From positions 930,001 through 994,000 of the forward strand of contig CANTUQ010000108.1 in NCBI GenBank assembly GCA_947683425.1: DNA of 64,000 nt, given 5' to 3'. The DNA comes from Excoecaria cochinchinensis (Eukaryota > Streptophyta > Magnoliopsida > Malpighiales > Euphorbiaceae). This document shows, in pieces, positions 1 to 11,332 of the stretch; the stretch's first letter is position 1; each line of letters opens with the position of its first letter. The position numbers and the translations under genes are program-made. A model generated the notes under the pieces. That model saw only the letters and a list, made by a program, of their open reading frames with translations. It did not search any database and had not been told where the DNA came from.

Positions 1-300
1 ATTGATAATCATTGGCATGGTAGTGCTTCTTAATCTGATTCTTGGCATGCTTTAGAACATTGTTTAATGTTAAAATGTACGGACTGTAATATGTTTTGCA
101 ATGCGAATTGTATGATTTGTGACCAACTTTATGAGAATATTTAAATGTCTATCGTTCTCTGTTTATGCATGCTGATTATATATGCATTGTGCGATTCGAA
201 ATGTAAATTGGGTTACGCATAACCTGCTAGAGTCAAGTAAGTGGATAGTTAGGCATGCCTAATAGAGTCTTCTGTAGCTGCAGCGCCCTTTGAATGCTTT

Positions 301-368
301 GGACCCTGATCAGGTCCCCGTTTGGTTCCTTGCGAACCCTTTTCTGTATTGGATCTTGTTTAAGGTCC
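301..368 (+). other. Cluster of three small hairpins in the E0 LTR
   Basis: Three inverted repeats follow each other: GGACC/GGTCC (301-305, 313-317), GGTTC/GAACC (324-328, 334-338) and GGATCTT/AAGGTCC (351-357, 362-368). The third has a G-U pair here and perfect arms in LTRs A and B. The same order and spacing recur at 18275-18340 (A) and 41486-41552 (B). Role unknown. Confidence 0.6.
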
Positions 369-1509
369 CTTGTGAAAATATCTGTGAAAGTTAAAGTATA
401 ATGGTTTAATCGGTTCGTACCCGTAACGTACTGTCTGTAATCGGCTCGTACCCGGAAAGTACTGTCTGTACACTCGTTATCCACTACCTAGAGTCAGCAG
501 GTGTTCTTGGAATGTTTATCTGAACTGCTCTGATCTGATTTGGCTATAAATGGATTATCTGAATGAGTATATTAATGTAATGTATATCGAATTTTCTCTG
601 AATGAATATGATTATGAAATACTGATTGTATGGCTTTATTATATGAGCACGCTTATATAGATTATGTTTTAGCCTTCGAATGTGATATCCGTTTGAGCTT
701 GATAAGGATTTCAGGAATCAGTTTATATGCATATGAATGTGACTATGGGCTTCAGAATGTATGTCAGTTTTAAGTAAGCATGACTTTACATTTAACATGA
801 TTATCCGTACTTGTCATGTGATTTGTTATAAGTTTCTGATTGCTTTGAAATGATTTGATTGATGTATTTAAGTATATGACTTCAGCATAGTTTTGTTATA
901 TATATTAGCATCTGAACCGAAGCAGCTGTGATGGTAAGTATGTGATGATTATTGTACTTTTTGCATGATGATGATATGAATGTAATACTAAGTGGTTACG
1001 TCTTCAGTCTCCGCTATCAGAGTGTTTTTGCATGATGCTTAATATATTTATTAGAGTTGCGCAGCGGTATTGTGAAGCTCTAAATGTTATCCTTTGGATA
1101 TTTGACTAGTGTATGTGTTTGGCATGTCTAAGTATGTTAAATGGCTAGCATTCTTAACATGATGGTTTGGTTGTCAGTTCATGCATGGGTATTTAGTTAT
1201 GCCAATTGCAGGAGTAAAGCTCTTGTGACTCTGCACAGTAAGGTGTTGATATTTGCTACCCATGTAGGTTTATGCATGAGATATAGTATGTGGTTCAGCA
1301 TGATGATGCTTGTAATGTGTATTGTATTATGTCTGTTTTAGTCTATCCTGAACATGAAGTTATGGTTCGATTGTGAGTATTGAAATGACTGCCTTTAATA
1401 TGCAAGTCTGATTATTTATATGTTATGAATATCCGCATTTGCCATTTGAATGTGTTATGCCTTGGCGACCATTGTGAATGGCCGTCCATATTCTGGTGTG
1501 TTCTCCCCA

Positions 1510-1528
1510 CTAAGCGTTTATCGCTTAG
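1510..1528 (+). other. Conserved CTAAGCG hairpin in the E0 LTR
   Basis: CTAAGCG, a 5-nt loop and CGCTTAG form a perfect 7-bp stem. A GCACGG/CCGTGC pair follows immediately. Homologous stems occur at 12992-13009, 18686-18703 and 41932-41950. Confidence 0.6.
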
Positions 1529-2021
1529 CACGGATTTCCTTTCCGTGCAGGTGGCAGGTTTGGTTCTGTTCGAGTCGCGCTTCTGCAAGGTCGGCCACGT
1601 AGGAGTTAGAAGTTCTGTATTTGGTTCAGCTTCTATATTTCAGCTTTTGTAATTCTGTAGTATTGTATATGTATTTAATTATGTTTTAATCTTGAGTTTT
1701 CTTTTGGGAATGTAATAGTTAGTATGTCCTTATGTTTAGTTATTCCTTTGTTTTATTATTTCGATTATGCTTCCGTTGAATGGTCATCTGTATGCCTTTG
1801 TGTATGCTTTTGCTTAGTGCCTGCGTGTGCGTGAGTTATTGCATGTTCAGTTTGTACCGCAAGGTAAGTCAAGGTAAGTTTTTAATTAAACCGTATTTTC
1901 GTATGTATGTTATGTATGAATGTATGCTTCCGCATTGTGCATGTGTATATCTGTATATGTGAGCGTCGCGTAGTGCGTCCGTCGGTGTCCTTCCAACGGG
2001 GACGGCGATGGGGGTGTTACA

Positions 2022-2229
2022 ACTTTTCACCGAATTAAATACTTTTGGTTACTGTTTCGGCCATTTCGAACTCATTTGACCTCCGATTGACACGAAATTT
2101 GCGCTTACGGACTCATATTGATGATCCAATAAAATGTTTTTCGATTTTGGGAAGTACTATTCATCTTGAAAGCACTATTCACCCTAGAAATATACTATTT
2201 ACGACTAACCCGTTATTGGGGCTATTATA
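2022..2229 (-). repeat. E1 3' LTR, terminal fragment
   Basis: It aligns with 10541-10761, the far end of the other E1 LTR, with scattered substitutions and a short deletion. The inner terminus reads ATTATA where the partner has ATTACA. The rest of this LTR would lie left of E0, outside the window. Confidence 0.85.
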
Positions 2230-2244
2230 ATCTCCCCTACCAAT
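2230..2244 (-). other. E1 polypurine tract
   Basis: The minus strand reads ATTGGTAGGGGAGAT directly before the 3' LTR, which is the expected plus-strand primer position. Confidence 0.75.
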
Positions 2245-2288
2245 TAAAAATTTCGTCCTCGAAATTTACCTGAATTGAAGAGCTGGGG

Positions 2289-3781
2289 TTACTGTTGTCT
2301 CATGGTCTCTTCTGGTTCCCACGTGGCTTCCTCGATATTGTGGTGATTCCAGAGAATGTTCACCAATGGGATCTGTTTGTTCCTGAGCTGCTTCACTTCT
2401 CTAGCCAGGATCTTCACTGGATACTCCACATAAGTCATGTCTGGCTGAACTCGAACTTCTTCAGGCCTCATAACATGACTGGGGTCTGAACGGTACCTTC
2501 GAAGCATAGAGATGTGGAAGACATCATGAATCTTCTCTAACTCTTGTGGAAGCTTCAATCGGTAAGCTACTGGTCCAACCCGCTGAATAATTTCATAAGG
2601 GCCAATGAATCTTGGACTTAGCTTGCCTTTCTTTTCAAATCTCAGGATCTTCTTCCATGGAGAAACTTTCAAAAATACTTTATCTCCCACTTGAAACTCT
2701 ATATCTTTCCTCTTCAAATCTGCATAGGACTTCTGTCGATCCATTTTTTCTTTCAATCCGTATTTAATCACTCGAACCTTTTCTTCCATTTCTCTAATCA
2801 GATCCGACCCCACAATTTGACTCTCACTGAGCTCTGTCCAACAAAGAGGGGTTCTGCACTTTTTACCATACAAAGCTTCATATGGAGCCATCTTGATACT
2901 AGTCTGATAACTGTTATTGTAGGCGAATTATGCTAAAGTCAAGTACCGCTCCCAACGATTACCAAACTCAAGGATGCAACATCTCAACATATCTTCCAGA
3001 ATCTGAATCACATGCTCGAATTGTCCATCAGTCTTAGGGTGGAAAGTTGTGCTAAAATGTAATTTGGTTCCCAAAGCTTCCTAAAGTCTCTTCCAAAACT
3101 GAAAAGTGAATCTCGAATCACGATCTGAAATGATGGAGGAAGGAACTCCATGCAGTCTTACAATCTCACTAATGTATAACTCTGCCAGCTTGGACAACGA
3201 ATAATCCATTCTAATAGGCAGGAAGTGAGCTGATTTAGTGAGTCGATCAACAATTACCTCAACTGCATCATGTTTCTTTCTCGAGAGAGGAAACCCCGAC
3301 ACAAAATCCATGGTTATCCTATCCCATTTCCATTCAGGGATGACAATAGGCTGAAGCAAACCTGAAGGAAGTTGATGTTCTGCCTTGACTTGCTGACAAA
3401 TCAGACACTTACCTACAAATTCCATCACATCACATTTCATGCCTGGCCACCAATAAAGCATCTTCAAATCTTGATACATCTTATTACAACCAGGATGCAT
3501 AGTGAAGCTGTTATGATGAGCTTCTGAGAGAATATCCTTTCTCAGATCAGCTTGATCAGGAACACACAATCTCTGTTTATAATATAACCCACCATTTGAA
3601 CCCAATGAATAATCACTACCATGGCCATCTTTCACCAGAGACATAATGGTAGACAACCGATCATCTTGCTTCTGAGCATCTTTCACTTGCTGGAGAAAAT
3701 CTGGCTTAACTTGCATTTCTACAATCAAAGCTCCATCATCTGATAAGTCCAGACTAACATTCATAGCTCGTAGAGAAGCCA
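2289..3781 (-). pseudogene. E1 integrase with C-terminal chromodomain (broken)
   Basis: This encodes the enzyme that inserts element DNA into the chromosome. The N-terminal zinc-binding H-H-C-C region is visible (a HHNSF segment, then CLICQQ). Catalytic aspartates appear in TMDFVSG and IISDRDSRF, and the glutamate follows further on (GQFEHV). The C-terminal half (2289-2891) has the GPY/F-type motif FIGPYE and ends in a chromodomain (from VEYPVKIL to ATWEPEE). That domain defines chromoviruses and probably guides insertion to modified chromatin. In-frame stops near 3081 (TAG) and 2934 (TAA) split the frame. The frame matches that of the RT segment, so only point changes separate the pieces. 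The coding end is a normal TAA at 2289-2291. Confidence 0.9.
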
Positions 3782-4950
3782 TGAACTTCCTACTGAGAGC
3801 ATCAGCTACAATGTTAGCTTTACCAGGATGATAGTCGATGAAGCACTCATAGTTTTTGATCAATTCAAGCCAACGTCTCTGCCTGAAGTTAAGCTCCTTT
3901 TGAGTAAGCAAATACTTCAAACTCTTGTGATCAGTGTAGATGTAGCATTTCTCACCATAGAGATAATGTCTCCAGATCTTTAATGTAAATACAATTGCTT
4001 CCAACTCAAGATCATGAGTAGGGTAATTCTTCTCATGAGTCTTAAGCTATCGGGAGGCATAAGCAATCACCTTGCCTTCCTGCATCAATATACAACCCAA
4101 TCCATTTCTGGAAGCATCACCGAAGACCACAAAATCCTTATCAGATTCAGGTTGCACTAACACTGGAGCTTCAGTCAGCATACACTCAAGCTTCTCAAAG
4201 CTCTCTTGACATTTATCTTACCATTCAAACTTGACATTCTTTTGCAATAACTTGGTTAAAGGAGATGCAATCGAAGAGAAACTCTTGACGAACCTTCTGT
4301 AATAACCGGCCAAGCCAAGAAAACTCCTAATCTCGGTAACACTCCTGGGTGTCTTCCACTGAATGATCGCTTCAATCTTTTTAGGATCAACTTTAATACT
4401 CTCTGTTGATACCACGTGACCCAAAAATGATACCTCATCCAGCCAAAATTCACATTTACTGAACTTGGCATAAAGCTGCTTATCTCTCAGAGTCTGCAGA
4501 ATCCTCAAATGCACATCATGCTCCTCTGGAGTCTTCGAATACACCAAAATATCATCGATAGAAACAACCACAAACTGGTCCATGTAAGGGTGGAAAACCC
4601 TATTCATCAGATCCATAAAAGCTGCAGGAGCATTTGTTAATCCAAAAGGCATGACCATGAACTCGTAATGACCATATCTGGTGCGAAAAGCTGTCTTAGG
4701 CACATCTGACTCTTTAATCTTTAGCTGATGGTAGCCCGATCTTAAGTAAATCTTGGAAAACACGCCCACACCTTTCAACTGATCAAAAAAAATCATCAAT
4801 CCGAGGTAGTGGATACTTGTTCTTTATGTTGATTTTATTCAGCTGTCTATAATCAATACATAACCGAAGTGACCCATCCTTCTTTTTCACAAAGAGGACT
4901 GGTGCTCCCCAAGATGAAACACTCGGTCTGATGAAGCCTTTATCGATTAA
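3782..4950 (-). pseudogene. E1 reverse transcriptase and RNase H (broken)
   Basis: The RT copies element RNA into DNA, and the RNase H removes the RNA strand. RT motifs include SGYHQLKI, MPFGLTNAP and the catalytic SIDDILVYS, an F/Y-x-DD variant. RNase H shows FGDASRNGLG, LELEAIV, TDHKSL and YHPGKANIVADALS. The frame breaks at about 4790, where a T run is one base too long (8 instead of 7 on the coding strand). In-frame stops occur at about 4218 (TAA) and 4048 (TAG). Homologous residues continue through every stop, so no domain is lost. Confidence 0.9.
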
Positions 4951-5631
4951 TTATTGCAACTGAATTTTCAATTCTCTTAGTTTTGAAGGTGCCATTCTAC
5001 AAGGAGCAATAGAGATAGGTGCAGCACCAGGTACTAAGTCAATAGTAAACTCTAACTCTCTATCAGGTGGCAGACCTAAAAGTTCTTCAGGAAAAACATC
5101 CTGAAACTCCCGAACAGTGGGCACATCTGAAGCCTTAAGTTCATCCTTTTCAGTCTCTATTGCATAGCACAAGTAGGCTACACACCCTTTTCTGATAAGT
5201 CTCTTAGCTGTTGTAGCTGAAATCACATCAGAAAGAAAATCTGATCTCTCACCCACAATGACAATCTCCTGATTGTCTGTAGTTCTTAAAGTTACTCTCT
5301 TCCTCTTACAGTCAACAGTGGCCTGGTGAGTGGATAACCAGTCCATACCCAAAATCACGTCAAACTCTCGGAACGGAAGGTTAATCAAATCAGCTGAAAA
5401 CACAAAACTCTGAGCACTAACCGGACAATCTCGATATACTTTATTCACTACTACACTATACCCCAAAGGATTACGCACTAAAATATCCTGGTCTAACTGA
5501 CTGTCATGCAACCCTTTATCCCGAGCAATAGCAGTACTAATATAGGAATGCGTAGAACCAATATCAATTAAAGCATAAACTGAATGAGAAAGCAGTGAGA
5601 ATTTACCAACAATGACATCTAGAGTATCATC
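4951..5631 (-). pseudogene. E1 aspartic protease (broken)
   Basis: The protease would cut the gag-pol polyprotein. The catalytic loop near 5570 reads LIDIGSTHSYIS: the expected D-(S/T)-G has isoleucine in the middle, so the active site looks damaged. Downstream are VILGMDWLSTHQA and the linker to RT (FPEELLGLPPDREL). The frame is the same as gag. It ends at a TAA at 4951 that replaces a glutamine-type codon just before the RT domain. Confidence 0.85.
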
Positions 5632-6858
5632 CTATTCACGGGCTCTAACAGCATAATGACGTCCAGTGTTACGACCCTGAGGTGGCTGTACTGAAGGGCC
5701 TGAAACTACCTGTGGAGGAGCTGCTCCCCTACCACGTCCTTTTTGAGGGACTGACCCTCCACCTAAAGCTGGTGATGCTGCAGTGGACGGCTGGGCCTTA
5801 GGACAATCTTTGATCTGGTGTTCTCGGGACCCACATCTAAAACAAGCCCTGTTCATATATCTGCACTCGCCTAGATGAAACTTCTTATAATGAGGGCACT
5901 GTGGAACTGGATCTCATACTCTACTCCCGGGTACACTAGCTATTGATGTGACTGGGGCACTACTGCCGACAGGGTTCTTCTGAGTAATAACAGGTGCTGC
6001 TGATGCATGGCTTTGTGACTGAGGTGGTCCTCTAAACTTCTTACTCTGACCAACTGTACCAGAAACCTAGCCCGATTTCCTCTTTTGCTTGAACCGGGAC
6101 TGTCTATCTGCCTCCTCTGATATAATAGTCTCTGCTCTAAGGGCTTCTTCAACCAAGGTCCTCATATCCGAATGTCTCTGTGGACCCAAAGCCAGTCTTA
6201 TGTTGTTATGCAGACCTCTTTCAAACCTGTGGCATAATTTGTGCTCAGTCATGGATTCATCATCCAGATAGGCACTAAGCCGCTCGAATTCTCGCTCATA
6301 CTCAGCAACTGACTTATTCCCCCATCTGAGCCTCCAAAAGGCATCTTGCATAGCAGATTTATACTCAGACCCGATGTATTTCTTCTCAAACTGAGTCTGA
6401 AAGAACTCCCAAGTAACTTGATCCGCTGGAGTGTGTTTACGAGCTGAACTCCACCACGTATAAGTAGGACCCTGAAGCAGAGCCACTGCTCCATGAAGCA
6501 TCTCATCCGGCGGACTCTGCGTGGTCTCAAACATCGTCTTTAACTTAAACATCCACTCCTCCGCCTGAACTGGAGTCAAGGGATCTTGACCGTAGAAATC
6601 TTCAGCTCCTAACCTCTTAATCTATTCCAGAATAGGTCTCCGTCTAGGTGGAGCTAGCTGTTGTACAGGACCTTGAGGTTGTTGCTGCGATTGCATAAAC
6701 TGGTAGAAATTTGCCATCATATTCATGGACTCAGGCTGCTGCTGAGGAGGGGGAACAATCGACGGAGTAGCCTGATGACGAGGTGACCTCGATCGACTCA
6801 TACTGACTGATGCGGCACTCTCCACATTACTATCACGACGACCTTCATCTGATGCCAT
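5632..6858 (-). pseudogene. E1 gag (broken)
   Basis: Gag forms the particle that packages element RNA. The Met at 6858 fits the short leader after the primer site. The capsid region lies at 6067-6579 (EEWMFKLKTMFE, GPTYTWW, SVAEYEREFERLSAY). A zinc knuckle follows (CFRCGSREHQIKDC, C-x2-C-x4-H-x4-C), preceded by a second Cys/His cluster. All pieces are in one frame, interrupted by stops at 6622 (TAG), 6067 (TAG), about 5915 (TGA) and 5632 (TAG), with no frameshift. The likeliest original codons are CAG, CAA or CGA, so cytosine deamination is the simplest explanation. Confidence 0.9.
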
Positions 6859-7008
6859 ACTCGCAATCTAACACAAGGAGCAAGCATACATTAGCTTCAC
6901 ATAACTATACTGTCCAAAAATTAGTTTGCATGTACATGTACTTATACTATTCCCATTGACCCACTCCGATCTTAGAACCACCTAAATCAGAGCTCTGATA
7001 CCACTACT
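6859..7008 (-). other. E1 leader and primer binding site
   Basis: The minus strand reads TGGTATCAGAGC at 6992-7003, complementary to the 3' end of initiator-Met tRNA, five bases from the LTR. The 130-bp leader resembles the E6 leader (a shared CGATCTTAGAA block). Confidence 0.88.
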
Positions 7009-10000
7009 TGTAGCGCCCTACACCCGTATGTGATATGGATACCGAATGCTACAACACTGAACTGACAGACACTCTAATTCTTTACTTATCCGGTCAAATT
7101 ACTATTCCTTTTAATCCGGTAAACCTAATTGAACTATTCAGGTGATTAAATAGACCATTAATTAAAACCGGTAAATTTTTTTTATTATTTTTTTAAAAGT
7201 ACCGTATACGTGAATAGTACCATATATATGAATAGTGTCATATGTACGAATAGTACCGTATGTATAATACTGTATGAATAGTACTATATGAATAATCAAC
7301 TTACTTAAGTCTATTAATACTTATTAATTAATTATCAAACTTAATATTTACTATTTTTAATTCACTATTAACTATACCGATTGACCTATAACTGTATAAG
7401 TTACTATTCATCTGGTCAATTTTCCTTTAACTTGAAAATCTATATTTCACTTTACAAATTGTATTAACTTAATTTCTACCAATTATTAGGCGTGCTCTGA
7501 CAAATATACTAAAGATAGTTATATTAATCTTTTACAGTACAAAACCCAAAAACAGTATTATAAGACATATACATGCCAAAATCTTAACATACTTAATATT
7601 CTAAATAATATCTTCCATACCACTTCCAAAGTGTGAGATATGCACTGCTCAAAAACTCTTACGGAGTACCTTCACGCAGTCAAATAAAACTACGCGCTGA
7701 GCATTAAATATGCCCAGTGGTGATTGCAATTCCATAAATTTCCACTTAATTTAATTTTTCATGCATAATAATATTCACATAAAAAATATCATTTAATATT
7801 AATAAATAAACATATTTAATTTAATTCCCAACTAGTCATGCAATATTACATGTAATTATTTTTCAATTTCATAATTGGGCAATTACACAATTAACACATA
7901 AATAATCTTATTACCATTTTACCCTTAACTTAAGGCAATATTTCATTTACACTTCACCAATTTTACATGTATGCCATTGGTTCACTTTAATTTCACTCAT
8001 ATTACTATATTACCACTAATTCATTTTAATTTCAATAATATTACAATTATGCCACTATTTTAATTAGTTTTACTAACATTACAATTTTATCATTAATTTA
8101 TAAGCCAAATTACAGTTTTACCCTCCAATTATTATTTTCATGCCAAATTATATTTTTACCCATATAAAGTTGCCAATTTTCATATTTCACCATTTATTTA
8201 CATTTTTACCCTTATTAATCATCCTTAACACACATATGTACAAAATTACAATTTTGCCCTCAAACCTTTTATTTAATAATATTTGTGCCCTTTTTCCACA
8301 TAAATATTATTTTAATCACATTTTAACAATTTTAATCTTATTTTTACAATTATGCCCCTGTAACACACTGCGGACTCTATATACAGGATAAACGAGACGT
8401 GAACTCCTAAAATTCACAGAAATACCAACGGAGTCCTATGGGACCACCACTGTCTTTTAATACAGAACAATACAATTCAGATATCCAGATACAGAAATAG
8501 GACCATCATTGGCCTACTAAAAAGTGAGACAACATGCTCACACCCGCGGTCTTATGTCCCCATGGCATGCCAATATATCCTAAACTAGACTTGACTACCA
8601 GATCACTACAAAGGGCAATATTATTTTATTTTTCACCTTATTAATATAATATACTTATTTTTTTTTCATGGTATATCATCATAATATTTTATTTTTTTTC
8701 ATACCATTTCATCATTTCACATGTGATTATCATCATTACATCATCACATGCCATGTAAATTTATTATTTCATCATGGTACGCATGCACACATACATACAT
8801 GTATACGGCCCACAAACCAATTTATTTACATTAATTTATTTTATCAATTTTATCTTTTATTTAGGCAAATTTCATGATGTATTACATCATCATACCATCA
8901 ATTTCCATGAATACATATAAAAATCATGACTTTACACATGATATACATTCGGCCATACATACATCACATACCTCATGATGTTTTCACATGCTCTAACACA
9001 TACTATACATTAACTCACATGGCAAATACTATAGATCCATCATAATTATACATAAAACATCATGAAAACACATGAAAATCACATGAATTACATTCGGCCA
9101 AAGAAGTAACTTTTCACACAAAATTTATTTCTTCAATTTAATCATCCATACCATTATTTTTAACATCCCTAAGCATGAATATCATGTTAATTTTAATTAA
9201 ACATGCATAAATCACATACTTTCTTCACAAATATAACCTAAATTCACGCTTTTACCATGGAATTAAATGGAATTTGCAATCACAAACCTCAAATCTGTGT
9301 ATTATACTTCTCAATTATCCTTTTCCTTGCCCTTAGCTTACTTAGAGGTTCCTTCACCTATTGAACATAATTATGTCCAAACACAAAAATTAAGATTTAA
9401 TCAAATCCAAGCTTCCTTTCAAAAATAAAACTTCCTAAATGTCTTAGTAACATCCTAGAGTACCCTTAGGAACCTTAAAACAAAATTAAAATCATTTAAA
9501 TCACTTACCTCAATTTTACAGCTAAACTTCAAGTCTAGATTTCACCCACTTATACTCCTCCAAACGAAAATATAAGACCACCAATGGATTCTAGATGAGC
9601 TTAATTATGTTAGAGTGGTTTGAACTTGAGGTGAGATGAAGAAAAAATGAAAGAAAAATGGTAAGAAAAAGAGGAGAGTGTATTCGGCCAAGAGAGGAAG
9701 AAGAGGGAGCTAAAAAAAATAGAATCCAAGGGGATTTCAAGATTTTTGAAGGCTTTTATATGGGTCAAATTGTACCCAACCAGGTCCAACCAAAGTGGTT
9801 GAGCCGATTTGGTCCAATTTTCATTTTTCGGGTAATTTTCCACTGTTTTGGTGAAATTTAATGGCCCTGAATTAATTTTCACTCTCAACCAATTCCATCA
9901 TTCTTATAATATTAAACTTAGTCTCCCTAAAACACTTTCAACTCAATCGGAGTACGTTTGGGGTCCGGTTCACTTAAACCAGTCCAATTTTGTTCAATCT

Positions 10001-10761
10001 AGTTTTACCGTAAAACACAATTCTAATACTATCAAAAATTTCTAAAAATTATTCTAAGCCTTTTATCCTCTTATAGTAGACCATTTTATCTACTCTAACT
10101 ATTTATAAAAATTTTGTCAAAGTTTGGTTCAATTGAACTGAACCAGAGAAACTTCAGACTGAATTTCGGAAGCCTATTTGATCTTGTTTTTACACCAAAA
10201 TTACACCATTATACTACATTTTTCATTCGCTTTCTTATGGTGAAAAAAATATTTTCGGGTACTATTCATCCCGGAGTCACTATTTTGTGGGCCCTACAGT
10301 TACTATTCACGGATGCACAGTCACTATTCACAAAGCAGTCAAAGATGCTGTCACTATTCAATGGGACCCAATGGTGATGTTCCTAACCAAATGATGATGT
10401 TCCACTTTAGTGGACACAGTTACTATTCATCATCATGGCATTGTTGATGTCATCGCTGATGTCATCATGGTCCCACATTTACTATTCAGTGGGTCCCACC
10501 TGGCCCATCTTTACTATTCAGTGGGTTCCACCTGGGCCCACTTTTCACCGAAGTAAATACTTTTGCTTATTGTTTCGGCCATTCCAAACTCATTTGACCT
10601 CCGATTGACATGAAATTTGCGCCTACGAACTCGTATTGACGAGCTCTATCCAATGGTCCAATAAAATATTTTTCGATTATGGGAAGTACTATTCATCTCG
10701 AAAGCACTATTCACCCTAGAAATATACTATTTACGACTAACCCGTTATTGGCTCTATTACA
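7009..10761 (-). repeat. E1 5' LTR (3.75 kb)
   Basis: The plus strand starts TGTAGCGCCC and ends CTATTACA. The LTR is AT-rich and non-coding. ACTATTCA occurs about nine times in the last 500 bp, and its reverse complement (TGAATAGT) clusters at 7212-7290. It is related to the 4.39-kb E6 LTR by termini and scattered blocks. No gene is seen in its 3.7 kb. Confidence 0.88.
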
Positions 10762-11243
10762 TACCTCTTTAAAACCCAGCTCCAAAACTCAGAAATCCAA
10801 CCTCAAAGCTCAAGGTTTACGCTAGGGCAAAGCAAGAGAGAGCAAGAAAGAAAGGAAGATGAAGAAGGAGAAGAAGAGGAAACGTGAACAAGAAGAAAAT
10901 TTTGCTTTTCTTGCTTTCCTCTCTCCTTCACTCACTTCACATTCAATGCTCTCACCTACCTAATCCACTTGGCATAATCCTATTGAACCAAAGGTTCCCA
11001 CTTTGACTTTCATGTTCCATGACACCATACACAACACACACTAGATAATCTCTTTATCAAATACTTTACATCCTTGTTACCAAACACCACACACACTAGA
11101 TAATTCCTTCACTTAACATTTTAATTGATTTTTGCAATTAAATCCTTAATGTCCAAATTTCCTCATGCACAAATTACTGAAATGCCCTTAAATTTTCTGA
11201 CTTAGCACGTGAATTCCGACTAGGCCCTATTTGGGTCGTTACA
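10762..11243 (-). repeat. E2 3' LTR, inner fragment
   Basis: It aligns with 14748-15221 with few differences and ends GGGTCGTTACA at 11243. It begins exactly where E1 ends. The break falls in the GAG-GTAAGT splice-donor-like site of this LTR. Confidence 0.88.
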
Positions 11244-11262
11244 ATCACTCCCCTTTAAAGAA
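11244..11262 (-). other. E2 polypurine tract
   Basis: The minus strand reads TTTAAAGGGGAGTGAT next to the 3' LTR. It lies about 70 bp after the gag stop, so there is no room for pol. Confidence 0.75.
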
Positions 11263-11332
11263 ATTTCATCCCTGAAATTTCTCCGCTATCCGCAAATCCA
11301 ACAACCCAAATACAAATCAAACACAACAAAAG

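Larger units (their letters stand above)
1..2021 (+). mobile_element. E0: 3' part of a plus-strand LTR (gag-only family)
   Basis: The segment ends in GGGGGTGTTACA at 2021, the terminus of the LTR family also seen in solo LTR B and E2. It contains that family's landmarks in order: the TTAGGCATGCCTAA palindrome (251-264), a run of small hairpins (301-368) and the CTAAGCG hairpin (1510-1528). After 2021 the sequence continues as the interior of the E1 LTR, so this element inserted there. The expected right target duplication is ACTTT (2022-2026). The left end lies outside the window, so solo LTR and 3' LTR cannot be told apart. No gene is seen; the short open frames are not conserved. Confidence 0.85.
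2022..10761 (-). mobile_element. E1: degenerate Tekay-type Ty3/gypsy chromovirus
   Basis: On the minus strand the order is 5' LTR (7009-10761), primer site, gag, protease, reverse transcriptase, RNase H, integrase with chromodomain, polypurine tract and 3' LTR. Only the last 208 bp of the 3' LTR (2022-2229) are in the window, because E0 interrupts it. E1 itself sits in the left LTR of E2. The E2 right LTR keeps the uninterrupted site near 14748, and the right flank begins TACCT (10762-10766). Gag-pol has about nine in-frame stops and one frameshift, so this copy cannot make its own proteins. Confidence 0.92.

Noticed and set aside
2289..2891. Chromodomain protein as a host gene
   Set aside because: It is fused to the integrase C-terminus in E1, in frame with RT, and flanked by a polypurine tract and LTR.
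6992..7003. tRNA gene fragment
   Set aside because: It is only the 12-base primer site complementary to a tRNA 3' end. No cloverleaf is present.
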